From Methanothermococcus sp. SCGC AD-155-C09 (GTDB taxonomy: Archaea > AGJL01 > Methanococci > Methanococcales > Methanococcaceae): a stretch of DNA of 40,340 bases. The DNA lies in assembly GCA_019561555.1 (NCBI GenBank), contig JAHEQB010000105.1, positions 1 to 40,340 on the forward strand. The letters are read 5' to 3'. Below are positions 26,013 to 34,026 of this stretch, in pieces. Position numbers and translations under genes: made by a program. Position 1 is the first letter of the stretch; each line of letters begins with the position of its first letter. The notes under the pieces are model-generated. The model ran no database searches and was not told where the DNA came from. It was given only the letters and a program-made list of their open reading frames with translations.

Positions 26013-27236
26013 ATGAAAGTATTGGTTTTAGACCCTAAGATATCAGGCATATCTGGGGATATGTTAGTATCAGCCCTTGTAGATCTAACAAATGATTTTG
26101 ATATGGTATATGAATTATCTCAGGTCATAGAAGGATTAGATAATTGTAAAAAATTCAAAGTGAATATTAAGGAGGAGGAGATAAATGGAATAAGGGCAAA
26201 AAAACTCAATATGGAGATAGTAGAGGATAGATTGCAAAATCCCAAGGATCTAAAAAACACTATGAATAAAGTATTAAACACTTTGGATCTCCCAGAGAGA
26301 GTAAGAAATATCTCCTTCAACGTCTTAGATGATCTAATATCTGCAGAGATGAAGGTACATGGAAGTAGTGATATTCATCTCCATGAGATCTCCTCCCTTG
26401 ATACCATCTTTGATATTCTTGGAAGTGTTGCAATACTTGAAAAACATGGATACTTAGAGGGTAAAATATACTCCACTCCTCCAGTATTAGGCGGGGGTTA
26501 TATCTACATGGAACATGGTATTCTACCTACACCTGCCCCAAGTACCCTTGAAATACTATGTAGGCACAATATAAAATACACCAATCCCCCCTACAGTAAT
26601 AACTTTGAGCATACTACACCAACAGGCATTGCCATACTAGCAAACATTGTTGATAAGGTACTAAATAACTATCCAGAGATGATACCTTTAAAGGTTGGAT
26701 ATGGAGGGGGCTCCAAAAGATTGGAGGATGTACCAAATGTCCTTAGAGTTGTTGAGGGAAGAATGGATATTGATAGTAAAGAAAGTATAGTAATCCTTGA
26801 AACCAACGTAGATGATGTTCCAGGGGAAATAATTGGAAACCTCTTTGAAGTATTACTAAATAGGGGGGCTAAGGAGGTCTTTGTTGTAAATGGCATAGGG
26901 AAAAAAAATAGGCCCAATAATATTATTACAGTAATCACTGACAATCAGAATCTTGATAGGATGGTAGAAACACTTATGGAGGAGACAGGAACCTTAGGGG
27001 TTAGGATAAGGGAAGTTAATAGAATAAAGGCAGAGCGTAGGATGGAGATACATGATATATCAATAAAAGATAGGCCCTATAAATTCAGAGTTAAAATATC
27101 CTTTATTAATGATAAATTGATAAATATAAAGCCCGAGTATGAGGATGTAAAGAAGATAGCAAGGGATTTAAATTTACCCCTTAGATTGGTATTAAAAAAG
27201 ATAAATAGTAAAATATCAGAGATCTACGGAATATAA
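26013..27236 (+). CDS. larC: LarC, nickel insertion enzyme for the nickel-pincer cofactor
   Basis: LarC is a CTP-dependent cyclometallase that inserts nickel into the sulfurated pincer nucleotide, the last step of the cofactor pathway begun by LarB. The 407-residue protein starts with the family N-terminus (LVLDPKISGISGDMLVSALVDL), has the metal-site-like HGSSDIHLHEISSLDTIFDI, the GGGYIYMEHGILPTPAPSTLEIL segment, an EHTTPTGIAI loop and ETNVDDVPGEIIGNLFE beginning the C-terminal domain, with GTLGVRI further on. Length fits a full LarC, uninterrupted by the frameshift seen in some bacteria. Its stop is two bases from the convergent Fe-S gene. Confidence 0.92.
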   Translation: MKVLVLDPKISGISGDMLVSALVDLTNDFDMVYELSQVIEGLDNCKKFKVNIKEEEINGIRAKKLNMEIVEDRLQNPKDLKNTMNKVLNTLDLPERVRNISFNVLDDLISAEMKVHGSSDIHLHEISSLDTIFDILGSVAILEKHGYLEGKIYSTPPVLGGGYIYMEHGILPTPAPSTLEILCRHNIKYTNPPYSNNFEHTTPTGIAILANIVDKVLNNYPEMIPLKVGYGGGSKRLEDVPNVLRVVEGRMDIDSKESIVILETNVDDVPGEIIGNLFEVLLNRGAKEVFVVNGIGKKNRPNNIITVITDNQNLDRMVETLMEETGTLGVRIREVNRIKAERRMEIHDISIKDRPYKFRVKISFINDKLINIKPEYEDVKKIARDLNLPLRLVLKKINSKISEIYGI

Positions 27237-27238
27237 TT

Positions 27239-28003
27239 TTAAAATACCTTTAAGTCTATACCTTCAATATATATCCTCTTACCCTCCACTTCCACCACAA
27301 CCCCAGAATGAACCTTCTGCATCATACAGTGGTTGGGTATAAATTTTACAGTGTGTCCAACCTCTGGAACCCTTCCAACAACAATGCCCTCAAAGGCCAA
27401 TACAATTGCAATACCTACATTCTTGTATTTTTTAATTAGATCCTCATCATACCTAATCCTATGGCAGGGACCATCAATATGGACAACATACAATCCATCC
27501 TTTTCCTGAATAATCTTAGCAAAATGGGGTATGGGACAACCTAAGGGCCTATATTGTATATGATCTCCAACATTTAGTGTAATTTTTTTTGGAATCATTA
27601 AGGTTTCCCTACAGGAGGATTCACCAGGTAGGGGATCCAATATAAAATCTCCCCTGTATCCATCTATTATACCAATTACTTCTTTATTTTTATCTTTATT
27701 ATCATTATTATAGTTTATAGTATTTTTAGTATATTTATTATCCTTATTATCATCATTATAATTATTATATTTATTATCATCATTATATTTATTATATTTT
27801 TCACTTTCATTTAATTTTATTATTAAATCCTTTAATTCTTTAAAGTTTTTATTAAAATCCTCTCGAAGTAAAATTGGACAATCCTCTAAAAAAGCATTTT
27901 TCTTTAAAAGTTCCTCTGCAAATAGATCACATTTGGGATAATTACAGGCTCCACAGTTATAACCAGGTAGTAGATCCATAACTTTCCTTAAAATATTTTC
28001 CAT
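27239..28003 (-). CDS. 4Fe-4S domain protein of the comA operon, function unknown
   Basis: 254 aa. The N-terminus has Cys17, Cys20, Cys25 and Cys42 in the pattern C-x2-C-x4-C-x16-C (GYNCGACNYPKC), which is the Fes-type 4Fe-4S motif found in RnfB and the corrinoid protein CdhE. Residues about 67-107 are a low-complexity linker rich in Asn, Asp, Lys and Tyr. The C-terminal half (about 108-254) is beta-rich with YRPLGCPIPH, HIDGPCHRI and NHCMMQ, and several more Cys/His that could bind metal. It is the last gene of a four-gene minus-strand operon, starting three bases after the GTPase gene. A role in metal-centre assembly or electron transfer is inferred from partners; no function is proven. Confidence 0.7.
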   Translation of the reverse strand: MENILRKVMDLLPGYNCGACNYPKCDLFAEELLKKNAFLEDCPILLREDFNKNFKELKDLIIKLNESEKYNKYNDDNKYNNYNDDNKDNKYTKNTINYNNDNKDKNKEVIGIIDGYRGDFILDPLPGESSCRETLMIPKKITLNVGDHIQYRPLGCPIPHFAKIIQEKDGLYVVHIDGPCHRIRYDEDLIKKYKNVGIAIVLAFEGIVVGRVPEVGHTVKFIPNHCMMQKVHSGVVVEVEGKRIYIEGIDLKVF

Positions 28004-28006
28004 GGT

Positions 28007-28759
28007 TTATTCCCCCAGGTACTTTGTAAATCCATCTATTCTTCTTAGAACTCCCCTGTGGTATTTTTTTGAAACTCTCCTTTCGCCAATGCAGAGAGTA
28101 CATATACATAATGGAGCACTATGTCTCAATTCCTCAAATTCCAGTTCCTCATGCATTATGGACTTTGTTTTTGTAATTTCCTTAGCAATCTCTTCGCATC
28201 CCTGCCCACTTAATCCATTTACATCATAAATTCTACATTTTGGATTCATTTCCAGAACTCTCTCCCTAAAAATCTCCCTTTCAGGTTGAGAAATAATATC
28301 TCCCTTTGTAATGGCCACTATATCAGCACCTGTTAAAAATGGCCCTACCTTTTTTGGAGTATTTGGTCCAGAGGTTGCATCTATTACACAGATTCCAAGG
28401 GTATTCTTTGTATAGGGGGCACATCTATGGCATAATCCAGCAGTTTCAACAATAAGTATATCTATATTTTGGCTCTGATTATTTGCCCACTCCACCATTT
28501 CCTCTAGATTATATATTGCAAAATGATCTGGACACATATCTTTACTAAGTCCTACAAGTATAGGAATACCTAATTTTTTATATCTAATATCATCATCAGT
28601 ATATAAACAGTCTATTTTAACCACTGCAGGATTAAACCCTAAGTTTATGAGAGATCTAATTGTATGAATCAGTACTGAGGTTTTACCAGCCCCAGGAGTT
28701 CCCGCTACAATGGCTATCTTTATACCTTTATATGACAATCCATTTTCTTTATCTTCCAT
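28007..28759 (-). CDS. SIMIBI-class P-loop GTPase/ATPase (HypB/UreG-like), function unknown
   Basis: 250 aa. P-loop GTPGAGKTS (20-28), a Walker B-like strand [12 protein letters not shown], and the base-recognition-like ITKGD. These place it with SIMIBI NTPases such as HypB, UreG and CooC, which load nickel or other metals into enzymes. Two Cys motifs, CHRCAP near the middle and [11 protein letters not shown] near the C-terminus, are suitable for metal or Fe-S binding. Gaps to neighbours are four bases (ABC ATPase upstream) and three bases (Fe-S protein downstream), so the three products probably act together. Which metalloprotein they serve is unknown. Confidence 0.75.
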   Translation of the reverse strand: MEDKENGLSYKGIKIAIVAGTPGAGKTSVLIHTIRSLINLGFNPAVVKIDCLYTDDDIRYKKLGIPILVGLSKDMCPDHFAIYNLEEMVEWANNQSQNIDILIVETAGLCHRCAPYTKNTLGICVIDATSGPNTPKKVGPFLTGADIVAITKGDIISQPEREIFRERVLEMNPKCRIYDVNGLSGQGCEEIAKEITKTKSIMHEELEFEELRHSAPLCICTLCIGERRVSKKYHRGVLRRIDGFTKYLGE

Positions 28760-28763
28760 TCTA

Positions 28764-29549
28764 TCACATATATTGTTTTTTTATTACATTGTCCAATCCT
28801 AATATTTCTCCATGTCTTATTTTTTCTCTAAGGGAGAGTATCCAATCATCTATCTCACTTAACCTTTTTGAAACCTCTTTTTCCTCTGATGAGGTATTGA
28901 TGATTTTACACATGCCTCCATTCTTCATCACTACTCTCCTATCAGCCATAAGAGCCAAAACTGGATCGTGAGTTACAATCATTACAATTTTCCCATAATC
29001 CGCCAATAGATTTAAAGCCTCATGTTTTTTTATTCCTGCATTTTCTATCTCATCAATTAATACAATGGGAGAATCACTTACAACTGCTACATCTGCCACC
29101 ATGAGACTTCTAGATTGCCCCCCACTTAATACTGTTAAATTATATTCCCTTTCAATTGGTTCCCCAGTTAATTTATTTGCTAAATTTATTACCTTATCCA
29201 CTATATTTTCCCTTTCAATACCTCTACTCTTTGCATGCATCAGTATAAACTCTTCAACAGTCATGTCTGCTAAAAAGTTCATGTTTTGGGAAAGTTGGGC
29301 AATCCTTTTCTTTCGAGGGTTTCTTCTTATATCTTCAGGGGGTATCTCTCCATTTATTAGAATCTTCCTCCCTGAGAGGGTATCCCCCTGTGCCAGTTGC
29401 TCTATATCACTTATTAAATTAGATTTCCCACTACCTGTTGGACCTACAATGCCAAATATTTCCCCTTTTTTTATAGTTAATTCCCTTACATTTTCCAATT
29501 CCCTGTGTTTATTGTATCCTCCAATAATGGTGATTTCTTTGATATTCAT
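28764..29549 (-). CDS. ABC-type ATPase without a permease, comA operon
   Basis: 261 aa. Walker [10 protein letters not shown] (36-44), signature [10 protein letters not shown] (141-150), Walker [12 protein letters not shown] (Asp166, Glu167) and H-loop VTHD (His194). The Walker A ends in Asn instead of Ser/Thr, and the signature region lacks the usual RVAIARAL tail. This suggests a soluble, non-transport ABC ATPase rather than an importer or exporter subunit, and no membrane partner is adjacent. Methanogens use soluble ABC ATPases such as component A2 (AtwA) in activating methyl-coenzyme M reductase; this protein has a single nucleotide domain and is not AtwA, but an assembly or repair role is a reasonable inference. 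Confidence 0.75.
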   Translation of the reverse strand: MNIKEITIIGGYNKHRELENVRELTIKKGEIFGIVGPTGSGKSNLISDIEQLAQGDTLSGRKILINGEIPPEDIRRNPRKKRIAQLSQNMNFLADMTVEEFILMHAKSRGIERENIVDKVINLANKLTGEPIEREYNLTVLSGGQSRSLMVADVAVVSDSPIVLIDEIENAGIKKHEALNLLADYGKIVMIVTHDPVLALMADRRVVMKNGGMCKIINTSSEEKEVSKRLSEIDDWILSLREKIRHGEILGLDNVIKKQYM

Positions 29550-29575
29550 ATATTTTTCCTCCTATATTATTTTTA

Positions 29576-30352
29576 TTAAATATTCACCTTTCCAAGGGTA
29601 TCTCCCCTTAATCCCCTTCTAAGGGTCTCCAAAGAGATCACATCATCATAGGATATGTTTCCTAAATTTACATTACTTCCAATGTTCAATATGAAATAAA
29701 CCTGTTGATTTTTTTGAGGGGCTTCGAATATTAATTTTTCAATGGGAGTGGAATTTATTAGAATATCAAATTCCTCTACTTTAATATTGCCCATATTATC
29801 AAATAACCCAATGGATTTTCCACTCTCTCGGCCTTCAATAATTACATAATCTGCTCCTGCCTCTAAATCCTGATTTATTAAATTTATCCTTTCACTTGTG
29901 GTTATTTTTCTGTCTTCCTCTATACTTTTTTTTCCAACCTCTGTTAATATGGTAAAGTTCCTATCCTTTGCCTCCATTATAACTTCTTTTCTATCCTTTA
30001 AACTAATATCTATGGAACCATTGGATATTTCCAAGGCCTCAAAACCTAAATCCCTACATTCTACTAAATATTCCTCAAATAATCCCTTAGAAAAGCACAC
30101 CTCAAACAATGTTCCTCCAGGGTAGGCCTTTATTCCATATCTTTTGTAAATTTTTATCTTCTCCTTTACAATATCCCTATCCTGCACTGCTGAGGTTCCC
30201 CATCCAAACTTAACAAAGGATATGTAATCCCCACAAACTTTTAAGTAATCCTTTAAAAATTCAGGAGATAATCCCTTATCTAAAACCATTGTTATACCTA
30301 ATTTACCATGATCTTGATCTTTATTTTTATTTAAAAATTCAAAGGCCCTCAT
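29576..30352 (-). CDS. comA: Phosphosulfolactate synthase (coenzyme M biosynthesis)
   Basis: ComA adds sulfite to phosphoenolpyruvate to make (2R)-phospho-3-sulfolactate, the first step of coenzyme M synthesis in this group of methanogens. The protein (258 aa) is a TIM barrel with the family motifs VLDKGLSP, FVKFGWGTSAV, AYPGGTLFEV, LEISNGSIDI and LTEVGKK. Length is typical. It leads the minus-strand operon: 26 bases separate it from the ABC-type ATPase. A promoter with a palindrome is seen upstream (30444-30473). A GGTGATAC ribosome binding site precedes the ATG. Confidence 0.94.
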   Translation of the reverse strand: MRAFEFLNKNKDQDHGKLGITMVLDKGLSPEFLKDYLKVCGDYISFVKFGWGTSAVQDRDIVKEKIKIYKRYGIKAYPGGTLFEVCFSKGLFEEYLVECRDLGFEALEISNGSIDISLKDRKEVIMEAKDRNFTILTEVGKKSIEEDRKITTSERINLINQDLEAGADYVIIEGRESGKSIGLFDNMGNIKVEEFDILINSTPIEKLIFEAPQKNQQVYFILNIGSNVNLGNISYDDVISLETLRRGLRGDTLGKVNI

Positions 30353-30443
30353 AGTATCACCAGTGGGAGTTATTTATATTTTTAAATATTATTTATACTT
30401 AAAGAAAATTTTTAGTAATAAATTATATTATAATATAAATGTT

Positions 30444-30473
30444 GCTTATTATAAGCATACCCTTTTATATATG
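30444..30473 (-). promoter_or_regulatory. comA promoter: TATA box with palindrome downstream
   Basis: On the minus strand a clear TATA-like sequence, CATATATAAAAGGG, lies at about 30462-30475. It is followed about ten bases later by a 13-base perfect palindrome GCTTATTATAAGC (30444-30456; plus-strand reading is the same type of palindrome). A palindrome between the TATA box and the expected start (about 25 bases downstream of the box) is a classic place for a repressor to bind. The leader to the comA start would be roughly 95 bases. Confidence 0.5.
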
Positions 30474-30479
30474 TTTCGA

Positions 30480-31064
30480 TATTTATCTTTAAAAAAAATA
30501 ACTATTAGGAAATAAATAATTTAATTAAAAAAATAAGAAAAAATAAAATAAAAAATTAAAATAAATTTATTTTAAATAAAAATAATTAAAAAAATAAAAA
30601 TATAAAAAATACAAGATCATGGAAAAATTATTTTTTTAAATAAAATCATTATAAGAAATAAAAATAAATAGAAAAAAGTTTAAAAAAATTTATAAAATAT
30701 ATAACACCTGTAAAAGGAGAAATAGGAAAATAGAAACTCTAAAGGGATATAATATCCTTTAAAAGACTTATTAATAGTACATCCCCATATAGGACAGAGT
30801 ATTAAAAAGTAGCAAACCTAATGGGTTATATGATAAGATTACATATAACTAAGAAGATAAAAAAGGATCAAAAAGTTAATTATGATTTGTAGGGGAAAAA
30901 CCTAACTAACAAAAGAGCATTGCCACATACTATAGTAAAATATCTAACATATATATTCCTTTAAATATAAAGGATTTAAAAAAATTAGCCATAAAAGGAA
31001 ATAAAGGCATATATCGTTTTAGTGCTTTAGAAGTCCCTTGGGAAATAAATTAATACTATTTATT
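30480..31064. other. Noncoding region with weak repeat similarity
   Basis: No gene seen. A less AT-rich block at about 30700-30850 resembles 2405-2570 (CCATATAGGACAGAGTATTAAAAAGTAG here). It may be another decayed element. The remainder is A/T-rich. Confidence 0.35.
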
Positions 31065-31369
31065 TATGGTAAAACATTTTAAACTTATTTCGTATGTAGT
31101 AATCCCATACTTAATGAATTTCTCCTACATTTCCAGTGCTTAGGGGTATAGGGGGGCAGTAGTATGGGATCTCTACTCTTTAAGTATTTACTTTTGTTTA
31201 TCCTTTTATATAACATAATTTTCTTTATCTTAAATATTTATTAATAAGGTTTAAATTTTTTAATTGTTTTAATTATTTTAATTATATTATTTAATATTTA
31301 ATTATTTTTTAATTATTTTATTTTTTTATATTGTAAATATATGATTTAAGAAATATATTCTTGATTATA
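31065..31369 (+). repeat. IS630-derived miniature element, copy D
   Basis: About 305 bp. The left end is degraded (TATGGTAAAACATTTTAAACTTATT); the right end TAAGAAATATATTCTTGATTATA keeps the terminal repeat. The interior has CCCATACTTAATGAATTTCTCCT, CCAGTGCTTAGGGGTATAGGGGGG and TCTCTACTCTTTAAGTATTTACTTTTG, parallel to copy C. In this copy ATCCCATAC (31102-31110) and GTATGGGAT (31162-31170) form a perfect 9-bp inverted repeat around the core. It ends only 26 bases before the next start codon. Confidence 0.65.
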
Positions 31370-31395
31370 AATAAATTTATAAAAAATTAAATAAA

Positions 31396-32316
31396 ATGAT
31401 AATTATGAAGGAAATTATAGGAAAAAATAATAAAATTAACTCAAACAAAAACTTTAATGGTAGCAATCTAAAGTGTGAAATATGCTTAAATACCCATAAA
31501 ACTGCCAAAATAATAAATCATAATGGAAAAAACATCTGTATAGAATGCTATTATTCCATAAAATATCCAAGGAATCCAAAAAAAATGAAGGAAGAAATAA
31601 AAGAGATTTTAAATAGTAAATTAAACAGTAAGGAATATAAAAATTCATACGACTGCATAATGGCACTCTCTGGGGGAAAGGATAGTATTGTGGCACTTTA
31701 TCTTTTAATAAAGGAATTTAATGTAAAACCCCTATGTATTACTGTGGATAACAATTATCTATCCAAAAGGGCCATTGAAAACTGCTATAATATCACTAGA
31801 TACCTAAATATGGATTGGATAGTCTTAAATAGGGATTTCACTGAATTATTTAAGGAAACAATATTAAAGGGAGAGTCCCCCTGTAGAAAGTGTTCTGAAC
31901 TTATAATAAGGGAGATATGGAGAAAAGCAAAGATGTTAAATATTGATTTAATAATTACTGGGCATGAACTTCCCTTTGGAACCTCTCCCTTTAAAAAATT
32001 GAGGGACAACATAACCATGGTTAGATTGCTAACTGGATACAATCTAACTGATGAAGATAGGCATAATATATTAAAGGAACTTCCCTGGAAAAATCCAGAA
32101 TTAGGGGGATATACCACAAATTGTTTAGTCCTTGCTCCTGCCATAAGGGAGTTTTATAAAAAATATGGTTTTAGTTTTGAATTCAATAGAATCTGTGCCA
32201 TGGTAAGATATGGTTTAATGGATAAAAAAAAGGCCCTTGAAGTGTTAAAATGCCCAGATGTTCCCAAGGAGATCTATGAGGAACTTAAAAAAAGGGGTCT
32301 TAATATAAAAAATTAA
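31396..32316 (+). CDS. PP-loop superfamily ATPase with N-terminal zinc ribbon
   Basis: 306 aa. Residues 27-51 hold two CxxC pairs (CEIC, CIEC), a zinc ribbon. The adenylation motif SGGKDS (92-97) marks the PP-loop (N-type ATP pyrophosphatase) superfamily, which includes tRNA thiolases TtuA/TtcA and sulfur transferases such as LarE. A further CRKC pair (163-166) and GHE (about 187) follow. A sulfur-transfer or amidation reaction on an adenylated substrate is likely; the target is not known. The start is uncertain: the ATG at 31396 and another three codons later both lack a clear ribosome binding site. The gene begins just after miniature element D. Confidence 0.75.
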   Translation: MIIMKEIIGKNNKINSNKNFNGSNLKCEICLNTHKTAKIINHNGKNICIECYYSIKYPRNPKKMKEEIKEILNSKLNSKEYKNSYDCIMALSGGKDSIVALYLLIKEFNVKPLCITVDNNYLSKRAIENCYNITRYLNMDWIVLNRDFTELFKETILKGESPCRKCSELIIREIWRKAKMLNIDLIITGHELPFGTSPFKKLRDNITMVRLLTGYNLTDEDRHNILKELPWKNPELGGYTTNCLVLAPAIREFYKKYGFSFEFNRICAMVRYGLMDKKKALEVLKCPDVPKEIYEELKKRGLNIKN

Positions 32317-32343
32317 AATTTTTTATAAATTTTTAATATCTTA

Positions 32344-32718
32344 GTTCTATCAAGGTATAAGTATAGTGAAAGCCTCTAATGATTATAGAATGCCATAAAG
32401 TTCTCTAACCACCTCTTAGGCGAATTAAAGAAATAGTTGTGTGAAAATCCCTTCCAAAATCCTTTTCTTTTTTCTTAACTTAGAAAAGAATCCTTTAAGT
32501 ATTTTTTATCATCAAAGGTTTCACGTCTATACTTTAACCTAACAATAAAACCCATGGATATTAGGCTCCCTATCAACAACAAATTCTGGTTTGTTATCGC
32601 AATATTTAGAACAATTTCTGAGAAATAAGTGAGTTTCAAAACTACTTCTACCTTTAATAGGTCATAATACGATTACTATCAAAATATTTTTATTATCTGT
32701 TTTATCTTGATAATCTCG
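32344..32718 (-). mobile_element. Decayed IS6-like element (second copy)
   Basis: Ends GTTCTATCAAGGTATAA (from 32344) and TTTATCTTGATAATCTCG (to 32718) are degraded forms of the GGCACTGTCAAGATAA repeat of the copy at 7440-7916. The two copies also share the block ATTATAGAATGCCATAAAGTTCTCT / ATTATAGAATGCTACAAAGCTCTCT in split form. It is heavily deleted and cannot transpose by itself. Confidence 0.6.
32370..32660 (-). pseudogene. IS6-like transposase remnant (catalytic core to C-terminus)
   Basis: On the minus strand the frames read FLRNCSKYCDNKPEFVVDRE, then after a frameshift RLKYRRETFDDKKYL, and later RWLENFMAFYNH. This is the second-Asp region (KPEFVVD), the RLGLKY..ETF segment and the C-terminal W..N.MA.YN motif of IS6-type transposases. 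Together with the copy at 7480-7862 it shows that a complete element once existed in this genome. Stops and frameshifts are evident. Confidence 0.65.
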
Positions 32719-32768
32719 TAGAGTATAGTGTATAAAATAAATAAAAAATAGATATATTAAATAGATAA

Positions 32769-33581
32769 TCAAAAATTATATCCCTTAATAATGTGTCTTA
32801 TTCTCTTGCCTGTTTTAATCTCATCTGTTTTTAAGATTAATCCTAAATTTTTTATTTCTCTTTCCAATATCTGTCTTCTCTCCTTGGGTTTATGGGGCAT
32901 CATCAATCCAATTATTCCTCCATGGGATATATACTCCATACCCTCCCTAATAATTTTTAATGAAAAGTTTTCTCCATAGTTTCCTCCTCCAATAAGTTCC
33001 ACTTCCTTAGCATAGGCTCCTCCAAAACTTCTTTTTGAGGGTACAGAGTTTATACTGTAGAAGGGAGGATAGGATATAATTAAATCAAATTTTTTATTAT
33101 TTAACTCTGGGATACCCTTGATAATTTTACCTTTAGAGTCAATTATCTTTATTTTATCCTCCAAATTATTATTAATAACATTTTTCTTTGCTACTTTAAT
33201 ATATTCCTTTACTACCTCTGTGGCATAGACATTACAATTATAGTACTTTGCAATCATTATTGCTATAATGCCAGAGCCAGTTCCAATCTCCAAAATATTT
33301 TTTATTTGGGAATGGGGTTTTTGAACCTCATTTTTAATGTTTCTTTCCTCAAATATGTTTTTTATAAATAAATACCTATTAATTGGGGTAGGTATAAGGG
33401 CATCCCTATGAAAATCCATCTCTAAGTTAAATACATACTTTAATATCATTTTATTGTATAGATATAGGGCCTCCTTATTTTTAAAGTCCAATCTTATTTT
33501 CCCATTTTTGTAAAAAATATATTTTTTTAAATCCTTGTTTAGTAGTATGGCATCCTCTATTTTCAATCCCAATGATTTCAT
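32769..33581 (-). CDS. METTL16/RlmF-like SAM-dependent methyltransferase
   Basis: 270 aa. The SAM-binding motif is ILEIGTGSGIIAIMIA (96-111), followed by an acidic residue after strand 2 (ATEVV) and the motif IV strand FDLIISYPPF (165-174). After it, FGGAYAKEVELIGGG resembles the GG..E...EGGE region of METTL16/RlmF enzymes, which make N6-methyladenosine in structured RNA. Motif IV normally reads NPPF or DPPY; here the first residue is Tyr, which is unusual and could alter activity. GGTGATTTT precedes the ATG. The gene is alone, with proS divergent. RNA methylation is inferred from family; the target is unknown. Confidence 0.75.
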   Translation of the reverse strand: MKSLGLKIEDAILLNKDLKKYIFYKNGKIRLDFKNKEALYLYNKMILKYVFNLEMDFHRDALIPTPINRYLFIKNIFEERNIKNEVQKPHSQIKNILEIGTGSGIIAIMIAKYYNCNVYATEVVKEYIKVAKKNVINNNLEDKIKIIDSKGKIIKGIPELNNKKFDLIISYPPFYSINSVPSKRSFGGAYAKEVELIGGGNYGENFSLKIIREGMEYISHGGIIGLMMPHKPKERRQILEREIKNLGLILKTDEIKTGKRIRHIIKGYNF

Positions 33582-34026
33582 AAAATCACCAAAAAATTAT
33601 ATTAAGAGTTAAAAAAATATAAAATAATAAAAATAAAAAATAGCCTTAAACAAAATTAGTTATATTAAATAAAAAATCTAATTCTCATAAATATTTAATA
33701 AAAAATAATAATTATAAAAAAGATTAATTTAAGAAGGTATAGTAAAAAAATTAATAAATATATAAAAAATTAAATTATAATATTTATTTTTAAATTAATT
33801 TATAGGAGAAATACCATAACTGATAGAGGAGTATTGTTTCCTAAGGTTAAGTTAAGATATAGGATTCTTCTACTTTCCCTTTGAATTTAAAAGATTTATG
33901 AAAAAATTAACTTTAAAAGATTAATAATGTCTGTATATTTAATGTTTTAAATTTCTTAGAGAATAAATTAAGGCATTATATAATTAATCATATTAATTTA
34001 ATGAATAATAAAAAGGCGGTGAAATT
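33582..34026. other. Divergent intergenic region, methyltransferase/proS
   Basis: 445 bases. It includes a less AT-rich stretch at 33805-33875 (TTTCCTAAGGTTAAGTTAAGATATAGG) of uncertain nature and the proS motif pair listed separately. No gene seen. Confidence 0.45.
33906..33960 (+). promoter_or_regulatory. proS upstream motif pair, shared with lysS
   Basis: Block 1 ATTAACTTTAAAAGATTAAT (33906-33925) and block 2 AATGTTTTAAATTTCTTAGA (33941-33960) repeat, in the same order, the pair upstream of lysS (2704-2723 and 2747-2766). Similarity continues a few bases on each side. Here block 2 ends about 66 bases before the start codon, and the CTAAGAA arm of the lysS hairpin is not kept. Confidence 0.45.

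Noticed and set aside
29065-29622. 185-codon plus-strand frame antisense to the comA-operon ATPase
   Set aside because: Shadow of a gene with complete ABC motifs on the other strand.
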